Below are positions 18,962 to 29,118 of a stretch of 40,951 nucleotides of DNA, one piece after another. Numbering within the stretch: the stretch's first letter is position 1; each line of letters starts with the position of its first letter. Under the pieces are notes generated by a model, which was not told the origin of the DNA, ran no database searches, and worked only from the letters and a program-made list of their open reading frames with translations. The position numbers were made by a program, and so were the translations under genes. The DNA is from Rhizophagus sp. LPA8_4_AMF (taxonomy: Eukaryota > Glomeromycota > Glomeromycetes > Glomerales > Glomeraceae): assembly GCA_021464525.1 (NCBI GenBank), contig JADRCO010000251.1, positions 1-40,951 of the forward strand. Reading direction: 5' to 3'.

Positions 18962-20153
18962 ATGAGGTGTTTATATAATTTTAACGCAGAAAAATCCGAA
19001 AAATATATAGTTGTTCTGTTATCGAAATATGAATTTTTAGAGTGGAAATTACCCACGATAATAATTGGTAACTTGGAGCCTTTTCAGCTTTTCAAACAAC
19101 ATTATTTAGAGGCAAGGAATGATCGTATTTTGCATGATTCCGAAGAAGTTGCAGAAATTAATGAAGCCTGGGATTGTTCTGACATAAATGTTCGTGAAGA
19201 ATATGAGAAGCTTTGTTCTCCACTTCAGGGTTTGTATGATATTTCTCACATTGATTGCGCAAAAATTAGAACTACTACAGAAATAATTCAAAGAAACCAT
19301 TATAAATTTTCTGCGTCACAATCAGAAACTAAGCGAGGAGACTTTTCAAATAAGGTATTGGCCAAAGCAGATTATTAGTGTTATCCAAAAACCTCTAGCT
19401 TAACCATATTCTTGTATTACCACAAAAATGACATTTTATACGATTATTTGGAAATTCTATTTAATAACAATAATTCCTTAATTTTATTTATTTATAGCGG
19501 ATGGTATGTGAAGAATCTTCAGAAGATAGGTTATGGACAGATGATAATAGACTTATAAAATGTTCATTTAGTTATGGAGATAATGTTGCATTCTCAAATT
19601 ATGATCACGGAACACATGGAACAAGTGAATATAATAACAACAATTGTTTCTCTTTGCTACATCAATATAATAATCAATTGCTACGCCGCTTATTTTTTCA
19701 AAACACTATATCTCCTGATCTGTTGAAAAAATTCATTCGGATTATTAAAACAAAAAAGCGCAATATCAATAATTCTAACAAGGGTAAGACAACAGCTGAT
19801 AAGTGTTTAGTTAGAGGTTTGGAATTTGCAGGCTATACTTATATAAAAGCACTATTTACTTCCTATAACTTATTGAATTGTGAACCGAATATAATTAAGA
19901 TGGCTTTGCATATTGCATTTGGCTTACAATCCAGGGTAATTTAATAATCTATTTGTTTTAATTCTTATTTTTTAATTTTTATAATTAATTTTTGTTTTAT
20001 TTGTAGCAAACTTTAAATGATGATATTGATTATATTATAAATAGTATATCAACAAACCCAGAAATGATCATATTATTCTATATAATTTGGAATTGTATCA
20101 AGCGGCAAAGACGATCCGATTTAAGATTATCAATCACGGATGATGATAAATAA
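18962..20153 (+). CDS. Class B HMG-box-like protein B3 with extended C-terminus
   Basis: Exons 18962-19354, 19498-19935 and 20007-20153, both introns phase 0, give 325 residues, about twice B1 and B2. The class B block is residues 12-30 (SEKYIVVLLSKYEFLEWKL). The HMG-like core is about 38-87: EPFQLFKQHYLEARND, a short acidic loop, then INEAWDCSDINVREEYEKL. The loop lacks the basic run of B1 and B2, so DNA contact may differ. Exons 2 and 3 encode a separate region with a basic patch (about IRIIKTKKRN), a hydrophobic helix-rich part (LVRGLEFAGYTYIKALF) and the C-terminal KRQRRSDLRLS. I recognise no domain in it. The exon 1-2 join (AAG before GTATTG to CGG after TTATAG) is the least certain part. 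It is divergent from A5. Confidence 0.6.
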
Positions 20154-21660
20154 AACATGGTTTGCTGTTTCCTTCCCTTTTATCGCTCGGATTTCTATGT
20201 CAAAATCCTTTGAAAAAAATGTCTTACTTCGGCGTACGGTCAATGGTTTGTAGGCATTTCTCATGTCAAGGGTAACTACTCTCTTACGTCATATGAATTT
20301 TTGAGTAACTACTCAGTTAGGGCAGTGATATTTTATTACCCCACCCATTAAGATTACATAAGATCACATGATTTTATTAAAATTTTTGCTACCCCTCCCT
20401 CTAAAAATTTACATAATGAATGTAGATTTATGGAGCATGTTATAATGCCTGCAACCCGCTTTTAATTCTTTTTATTAGTATTATAATTTTTATTTATCAA
20501 TATTTTATATTTTATGTTATTCATATTTTATGTAAAATACATCTTTTAGCAAGGAAGTTAAGAAATTTTAGGTAGAAATATAAATTTAAATAATTTGTAG
20601 TTCTACTAATTAAGAGAAAATTTCTAATCTTAACCGGAGAGAACCCCAATAAGTGGTGTGACAAGCGCAGTATATGGCTAGAATCGCGTCTACACATTTT
20701 AGGTAAGATATTTTTGATCCGTGCAACCAATCTTTATAAACGTGTAACCTAAGATTTTTGCATACTTCCAGGAGCCAATATATACTTCACTGCCCACCCA
20801 TAACCCATTTATCAAATATGGAAATATTGGGAATCTTCCAGTTACATGTAGTTATTTTCATTTTAGAATATTATGTATATTATTCTCTTACAGATAAAAA
20901 AATCGGAATGTACTTTGTAGATATTTTCAACTTTTTACGAACTAAACTTGTACCATATTTTTTAAAGACCGTTAATTGACGATCTTAATCACGTGATATA
21001 AATAACTATAAGTTTTTCATCCTACGTGACTTGCATAATGTGTCACACCCTCAGATAATGTAAAATCAATTTTTTGGCATCATTGAATAATAATGAACAC
21101 AGCTTTTTGGATTCGCCAGAACGAGATGTGATACTTTCATATCTCTAGTATCGACGAATAAAAATTATTTGTATTTAAACCTTTTAAAGGTATCTCGTTA
21201 TCTAGAAGCACGAAACTATCTCCATTCGACGCGTTTTATTCCTACGAATTCAACGAGCTGTGTTTAATCTTTCTAAAATCATCGGATGCTGAGTTAATGT
21301 GGTTTAACGATCTTGAAAAGTTCTGTCCGCATTAAATACAGAAATTTATAAATCATATAGATTTGAATTCTCATCCGTACGTGGATTGTCAATTAATGTT
21401 TTGTAAAGTTTTAAAAACATCACGAAATAAAAAATTGATCTTTGGCAAAATTCAAGCACTACAAAACTAAAATTTTTTAGGTATACTGTAGTTTAAACTT
21501 TAATTATTACATTTTATGAACGTTACACAATATCGAGAAATAAGCATATGTTAACAGAACATCAAATATTTTTTTTTTTGATTTTTTTCTCCGAAAAGGG
21601 GTTGAACTTGTAATAAAATCGATAACCTTTAAACCCAAACTTTACTTCGTTTTGTTTACA
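20154..21660. other. Intergenic region between the HMG-like cluster and the SDR gene
   Basis: No gene is supported. It includes TCACATGA-like (about 20362) and TCACGTGA (about 20989) palindromes. Short ORFs at 20521-20730 and 20758-20979 have no recognisable features. The region marks the change from repeat-rich paralog cluster to conserved single-copy genes. Confidence 0.45.
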
Positions 21661-22849
21661 ATGTCTTATGGGGATTTACTTGATGAAGTGTTAATTCATT
21701 TAACACTTGTAATAGATTATATCTCGTATGCATATAATACACTTCTCTCATTCATTTTATTTAAATTTCTTAATCAACCACCATTACATGTTCATATTCC
21801 AACACAAACTTATCATCCAGCAGTTTTAGTTACAGGAACCTCTGTTGGAATTGGACGTAATGTTGCATTAAATTTAGCCAAAAGAGGTTATACGGTCTTT
21901 GCAACGGTTCGTAAAGAAGAGGATGCGGAGGACTTAAAGAATACTTTTCAAGAAACTGATAATGTTATGAATGGTTCTTTAGAAATTTTAATAATGGATG
22001 TAACTAATAAAGATGATATTAAAAAATCTTACGATATTATTCGTAATAAGATTGGTAGAGAAATTCCTTTTGTTGGATTAATTAATAATGCTGGATTAGT
22101 TTTATATATTCCTTTAGAAATTGCAACAGAAAAATCTTTTGAAGATAGTTTTAATACGAATTATTTTAGTATTATTAATTTAACGAAAAAATTTTTACCT
22201 TTATTAAGAGAAAGTAGAGGTAGAGTTATTAATATTGGTAGTATGGCTTCTTGGAGTCCTGCTCCTTCTATGGGAATTTATTCTTCAACTAAAGCTGCTA
22301 TTAGATCTATTACACAAGTATGGAGAATGGAAACTAGATCTATGGGTATACATTTCTCTCTTATCGAACCTGGTAAGATTTATGCTATTTACTTGTTATT
22401 GCATTGGATTAAATAGTTTGTGAATTAAATACAATTTTTTTTAACATAAATTTATTCGTTATATATATACTTTAGGTATTGTTGCAACCCGATTGACCCA
22501 GAACCAATTGAATACATATCGTACATTTACATCATTCCCAACCGATTCAAAATATCATGACATTCCACAAAATAAAGGTATTACATCAAATGTAATCGAT
22601 GCTTATGAAAATTTATTTAAAATGATCGCAAAAAGGAGTTCATTGGTTGCATCAAAAGCTATTCCACCTGCTATTGTAACTGACGCCATAGTACATGCTT
22701 TAACCGCTCCTTATCCTAAAAATACTTATTATGTTGGTTTAGATGCTAGACTTATTGCTATGGTAAGTTGGTTGTTTGGTGACAGAATTATTGAAGCTAT
22801 TCAAGCAAAAGCTTTGTATGTTCCTAATGATATGATTGCTGTTATATGA
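21661..22849 (+). CDS. Membrane-anchored short-chain dehydrogenase/reductase
   Basis: Exons 21661-22372 and 22476-22849 give 361 residues; splicing restores the conserved SLIEPG-IVATRL motif (PG motif plus T). The first ATG is at 21661. Residues about 12-38 form a hydrophobic N-terminal anchor, so the enzyme is probably held on an internal membrane such as the ER or lipid droplets, with its catalytic domain on one face. Classical SDR motifs are complete: cofactor motif TGTSVGIG (58-65), NNAG (142-145), catalytic Ser194 in INIGS, and YSSTK with Tyr207 and Lys211. ATVRK after beta-2 suggests NADP(H) preference, as basic residues there usually do. The substrate cannot be read from sequence; anchored relatives act on retinoids, steroids or keto lipids. 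It converges on the downstream Sac gene. Confidence 0.92.
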
Positions 22850-23569
22850 AATAGCTAGAGATTGTTGTTTATTTATTTAGTCTTAAACTATTTTCCTTAA
22901 ACATTTTTATTTATTAATTTCATACTTGATTTTTTATTAATTGATTAATCTTAATAAAGATAGTATTTTTAATTCTGCTGAAAAATCTAATAACATAAAA
23001 AATATAATTATTTAATAACAATAAAACATTTTAATAATTTTTTTAAAGAAAAATATTAAAGATAAACTTTTAATATTATTCAGCTATTTTAATAATTTGT
23101 AAAAAAAAAAATGAATAATAATTTTTTTGTACTTTTAATAATATTATTAATATAAAGTTTTAATAAATAACATTTTTTAATTTTTAATATTAAAAATTAA
23201 CAATTTTAAATAAACCAAATTAATTGATAATTTTAAATAAACCAAATTAATTGATAATTTTCTATTTTAAAATTATTAAATTAATAATTGTTTTAAATAA
23301 AATTAAATTTGAATTTTTATATTATATATATAATGTAAAGAATTTTTTAATATGTTTATTTTAAATATCCATATTCTTTAATAATTTAATCTAAAAATAC
23401 AATATAAATAACTACACTAATTATTATTTTAAAATTAAATAACTAATATTAAAATTATAATATTTAATTACATTTGTAAATCTTACATGTAATTAAATAA
23501 AGAGGTGTTTAATATTTTTTTAATTACTTTATAACAAATTATAAAATGATTAAAAGATTCACCTATTTA
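22850..23569. other. AT-rich convergent spacer SDR / Sac phosphatase
   Basis: The spacer is extremely AT-rich, with a duplicated AATTGATAATTTTAAATAAACC-like segment near 23203-23245. Both neighbouring genes end here. No other feature was seen. Confidence 0.5.
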
Positions 23570-26500
23570 TTAAAGCCATAATGCTTGTTTAACTTTAAAT
23601 CCAACTTTAGTCATAATTCCAGTGTTTTTATTTGCTTCTTCCAAACTAAAAAAAAATTTAAATTAATTAAATTTACTAAAAATTGTAACCAGTGGTAATA
23701 ATCAGCACTGTAAATTATGAGGCAAAAAAGAAAAATTCAATCCAATACCTTATAATAGGTCTTTCAACAACAAACCCAACATCTTCAGCATTACCAATGT
23801 CCCAACAAGCTTTAACAATTTCTTCAACTACTTCATTAACAATTTGTTGACTACTTTTTTGTTCTATTTGTTCATTATTTTTTTCTTCACTACCACCACC
23901 TCCATCAAATTTAGTTGCCTCACCTACCAAGTTACTTCTAAATGCTTTGAATGCCATAAATTTTTTTACTTCCATATCATTATTATCATTTGCCATATAA
24001 TTATTATTGTTTCTCATGCTACCCGAATTTACTCTACTTGATTCTCCCGATGCTCTATAGTATACTATAAATCCATAATTATCTTTAACTGATACACATG
24101 ATGGATATAATGTTGATAGTATATATTCTCCTATAAATTTAATAATGAGTAAGTACCAATTTAATGGATATGTTTAGAAATTATTTAATAATAAAAAAGA
24201 TAACCTTTTTCAATTGAAGTTATTTCACCTAATCCGATTCGTTTAAACTGCATTACTTTTTCCAGACGATAATGAAATGTACAAACATATAGAGCCTTTT
24301 TAGTCAAAAGTAATACCTTTTCTTCATAAGATTTACCTCGTCTAAATTAATGAAAAACATTAAAATCATTAAACACTAATTTTTTTTTTTTTTTAATTGA
24401 ACCGATTTTTCATACAGTGTATTTGGTTCAGTAGGTGATAAAAATGTCCATCCATTAATCTTTTCTTCATTATCAATAATGACAATTGAACTACTAATTT
24501 CAACTATAAAATTAATCAATATTAGAAAAAAATTTTTTTAACTTCAAAAAAAACCATGTAAAATAATTAGCAAAATATAACTTACTTGCGGTAGCTCTAA
24601 CTTTTGCCCATCTTTCTGAATCTCCAGGTTGTGATGCTTCAAATTTCTGTTGAAGTTCTTGAAATACTTCAATTGAACGATTACCCAATACATAATCAAT
24701 TGTGGCCTATCATACGCATAAAATATTTTCATTATAGAGATTAAGTCGGATTAATTAAAAATTGTAAAGTAAAAAAAATTATTTATTACTTGTCTAAAGA
24801 AATCTTTAAATGTATTTTGGAACATTCGAGCTAATGAATTAGATGCATCATTGACAACTCCTTGTAAATTTCTTTTTCCTAATAAATAAGGGAATTAATA
24901 ACAATACAACAATAGTAATAAACAAAAATAAATATACTTACCAGTCCTATAATAGTAAAAAAAAGGGCAAAATTAAGATAAATAACGCTTATCTAATTAT
25001 AAAAATTATTAAATAACAATCTAACCTTGTAAAATCTCCTTTCAATGCACTAGTTCCGGCGTATTCTCTACTTATAGAATCTCCGTTGTTTGCCCACACT
25101 AATAACGAGCATGAATTTTAAATATAGTCTATTATTAAGTTTTCTTAAAAATAAGTTTTACACTTACCATCATTGAAAATATTTTCAAAATGTTCATAAT
25201 GAGAAATTCCGCCATCAATATATTCTGATATTCCTAATCTAAGCATTTGAAGATTTAAAACCTCTCTAGCAAGAGCACACTATAAATGAAATTGACGAAT
25301 AATTAGAATTAAGTTAATTGAGGAAATAAAATATTTGTTATGATATATACCTGTACAACATTTGTCCTATCCAAACAGTCCATACAATTCTAGATGAATA
25401 ATAATAAATGTTTAACAAGAATTCAACAAAAAAAAAAAATATTATATATCTCTTAAATTAGATATGATATCAAACCGTACGAAAGATTCCTGTTTGTTGG
25501 CAATGAACTTCTTTTTCACCCGTTACTTTATTAGCTTGCCAATAATAACTTGAAAAGAAAAGCAAAGATTAGTAAAAAAATTTTTAAAGATAAAAATACC
25601 ATTAAGCACGTTGATTTACCCCATTTTATTAAAATTAGTTTTGAGCATCTCAACAAGGTTTAGAATATTTTCATATTTCATTCCTTTACATTGCTTATGA
25701 AAATCAAATTCAATATATCTAAATTTCGTGAAAAGAAAAAAATAAAAAGTTTAAATCAAAATTAATTTTTTAAAATACACCCAAATAAAAGTTGTACATA
25801 CTCAATATTTTTTTCATCTCCTAAATGTTCAACTGCTTCACGATAAGCTGATCCAACAATGGCTTCTCGATTAGTTAATTCGGTTAAATTAATACAACCA
25901 ATATGTCCATACATTTCAATTAAATTGTCAAAATGTTTTTTAAAGGCTAGTGCATTTTCATTAACAGAACGTTCTAATACAGGTTTTGGCTTTAAGCCAT
26001 AAGGAGATTGAGACCAAAACAACGGAACTATATAAAGAGAAAGTTATAAATTAAATCGGTGGTTTTTTTAAGAAAAGGAAATAGGTTTTAACTTACTGGA
26101 ACCACGAATTTGCAAAAATGATACATCATGATTAATTCCTTCAATCTAATAAGAAATAAGAAAATGTAAAAATCGGAGCTGAAAAAATATCGTAAAATGA
26201 GTAAATATTTCATAGGTTCAGACCTCGATTGAAAGAATTTGTTCTGTTTCAACAAAATTCGCTGCTGCACCATCTTCATTGATTCCTCTACGCTGATATC
26301 GTAAACCTACAAATTTGTAACATAATATATTTAAAAGCAATTTAAAAAAAAAAAAATATGTGTATTTAAAGTATTCATACCCGCTCTTTCACGACTTCTT
26401 CTAGAAATCAATATAAAATCAAATTCATGTTCATCAATTTGACACGGTTCACATTGAACATAACCTTGCATTATAGGTAATATCCAGGCATGAAGCTTTT

Positions 26501-28219
26501 TTTTTATAAAAAAAATATACATATATATTTTTTATATAAAATTCAAATTTTTATCTATCACCTAAACATACTGTATATATTATTTACCTCATGTTCAATA
26601 AATCCTTTAAGCATATGTTCATTCCACCAAAACCTCTTATCAGCCTGTGTGAAAATATTTAATCTAATTAATAAAATCATAAATTTTTAAATGCGGCACA
26701 CAAATTTCATAAATTTTAACCTGTTTCCAAAGAGGCAATTCTTTTTTAGGAAATCCTTTTGCATTTTTTTCTTGTAAAGATGTTGTGATATCTAATTGAA
26801 AAGAAAAGTAAATAAATTAATAGAAAATTTAATGAAACAACAGAATATTCAAATAGATATGTCGCTCAATACCAAGTTCATATGAGAAAAAGAATGCATC
26901 AGAACGAAACAATAATGCAATTTCTTTAGCAATTCTTAAATCCATCACCTACAAATAATGATCAATAATTTAATTATAAATAAATAAACATAATATTTAA
27001 ATAAATTAATTTTGACCAACATTTTTTTCTATAGGATCCTTTATGTTAATAACTTTTTGAGCTCCAAAATCACTAGCGAAACCATCCAAAACTTCAGTAA
27101 CTCTTTTTGCAGCAGTGGAAAAAGGTGACAATTTATCAGATGGACTTTTTGGTATATCGCTATTATTACTACTTAAATTACCACTACCTGTAGCCACACT
27201 TTCATTTAAGATGGTGTTTACAGATGTAAATTCCCCTTCTCTTTCTTCATAATCAGAATCTGATCCATTTGAAGAGAATGATGGTGATCGTTTTTTATTT
27301 AAATCGGAAAATGCCAATTTCATTTTCGATAGTAAAGCTGTAACTTGTTGTTTTTTGTTTATAAAAGATAGTGGATCTGGTGACGATGATGGAGGTGTAA
27401 CCGAAACTGATACAGATGTCGATGAAGCTGAAACTGTTGTTTGTATCTGCGGAAAATCTTTTTCTGCTTCTGCTACATCTGTCTCCATTATTTCATTTGA
27501 AATATATCTTTTATGTGATCTTTCCTCTTCCTCTAAATTAGCATCTTCATGAAGAGTATCAGCATCCTCTTGATCATCGTCATCAACAGGCCAAGGCTAT
27601 TTAAACAAAAATTGATCAAAAACTTCCAAAATAATATAATAAAAAATTTCAAGATCAACTTACATGCTTTTCAAGTATTTTGAGAGCCCTTTCATAATCC
27701 AAAGGTAAAATTGCTACTCTTTTGATCATATAAACATTCTTATCTTGAACATGACCAAGATTCTTTCTATCTGTAATAACTATGATATATCGTCCTACAT
27801 TAATCGATCAAATAATTTGAGTTGTCAATACATGTTACTTAGTAATGCAATTAAAAATACACAAACACAAACCTGTTAGCAATTCTAAGGATCCTACTAC
27901 TCCGAAAATATCATAAGGTTTAGCATCCTGAGAAGGTTCATATGGTTCTAAAAAATTATTTCATGTAGTTAAATAAAATATACCAGGATTTCTTAATCTA
28001 TACTTCTTTGACCTTTAATAAAACGGATTAATTTAAAATACCTTTTTTTACAACTTTTCCAGTCTCCAATTCAATTTCCAAAAAATCATTTCCAGCAATT
28101 AAAATAAAAACCTTTCTATCAATCACTAAACTAATTCTTTTATGCAATGATGGTGGTGGTGGTTGTATAACAGGCGTAGGTACAATAGGAGTTGGAGTTT
28201 TTCTTCTAAGTAAAAACAT
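23570..28219 (-). CDS. Sac-domain phosphoinositide phosphatase, SAC2/INPP5F-like
   Basis: I read 23 exons, 976 residues. Exons in order: 28042-28219, 27873-27947, 27664-27794, 27021-27596, 26873-26948, 26721-26791, 26588-26644, 26381-26495, 26224-26306, 26097-26145, 25802-26027, 25620-25718, 25476-25548, 25351-25389, 25168-25279, 25026-25098, 24952-24956, 24790-24878, 24586-24706, 24416-24503, 24205-24341, 23749-24130, 23570-23645. Sac landmarks: GRYIIVITDR, ISRRSRERAG, RYQRRGI, ANFVETEQ, QIRGSIPLFWSQ, EFDFHKQCKGM, the catalytic CX5R site CMDCLDRT (C605-R611), and GDFTRTGKRNL. It should dephosphorylate phosphoinositides on endomembranes. Residues after about 650 (VLGNRSIEVFQELQ onward) match the hSac2-type region of INPP5F; there is no 5-phosphatase domain, so it is not a synaptojanin. 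Exon 4 inserts about 190 disordered, acidic Ser-rich residues into the N-terminal Sac half. Confidence 0.93.
24952..24956 (-). other. 5-nt microexon of the Sac phosphatase gene
   Basis: The exon GACTG lies between TTATAG and GTAAGT on the minus strand. With flanking exons it encodes R-T-G in the conserved Sac motif FTRTGKR; skipping it would shift the frame and lose the motif. The phases (2 in, 1 out) fit, and the total CDS is divisible by three only with it. Confidence 0.85.
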
Positions 28220-29118
28220 AATAAATAGTTAAAAATGGATATTGATTATTTTAAAATCTAGGAAGCCGATATATTTTTTTTATCTGTCATGCTTTGACTT
28301 ATTAAATATAGCTAAATTAGGAACATAATATAGTCACATGATCATGCAAGGAACTTAACATGTAGATCTTCGATGATCTCTTTTTATTTACAGGTCACAA
28401 AATCATGAAATTTTGTAATGTTTGTGTGAACACTAATTTTATTATGGTCATTACTACTTTAATGTTAAGCATAATATTTATTCCCTTAAATTAACGTGTA
28501 AAAATTTTATTTCATTAATTAAGTCTTTGTAATATGATATATTAATATATATCAGATATCGGTTATAAATTCGATCCACTGATCGGATTATCAGTATATA
28601 TTGTTTATCGAGAAATAAAACTTATTCATATCAGTTAAAGGCGAATTTACTGTAATGATTTAACAAAAAGCAAATGAATGTTAAGTTACGTTTACTTAAT
28701 TATAAGCTAAGAATCAAGGATGAAATTATTAATTTTTTTAAAAGACTATTTTTAAATATTTATGCTAAAGTATTGACTATATGGATCATACTCTTTACTC
28801 GATTAATAGACTAAGTAGAAGAATATTAAAGTCATGTGATATTTATTATATTGTATTACAAAAAAAAAATTGTCTAATTCAAAATTTTATTTACCGTCAC
28901 GTCTTTGACAAAATAATATACTGTATTTGAACTTTAAATCAAAAACTTAATTAACTTAAATGAATAATGAAAAACTAATAATGAAATATATACATATTCA
29001 CATGAAAAAGATTTAGGTAATTCAAACATTCTATTATATAATTTTTTAATTTTTTTTTAAAAAAAAATTGAACAAGTTCATTTCTAAAGATGTACGTTCA
29101 TTTATAAAACATTTTACA
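28220..29118. other. Intergenic region between the Sac gene and rad21
   Basis: This AT-rich region probably holds the Sac gene promoter and the rad21 terminator. TCACATGA-like palindromes lie near 28334 and 28830. No ORF is supported. Confidence 0.45.

Noticed and set aside
5760-20153. Homeodomain (HD1/HD2) identity for the paired genes
   Set aside because: No W-F-x-N-x-R helix 3; the Trp and V-x-x-E-Y spacing fits an HMG-type box instead. Only the divergent arrangement resembles HD pairs.
20521-20979. Two short opposing ORFs
   Set aside because: No domain, composition or splice evidence for coding.
23570-28219. Synaptojanin (Inp51-53) identity for the Sac gene
   Set aside because: After the Sac domain there is an hSac2-like region and no 5-phosphatase domain.
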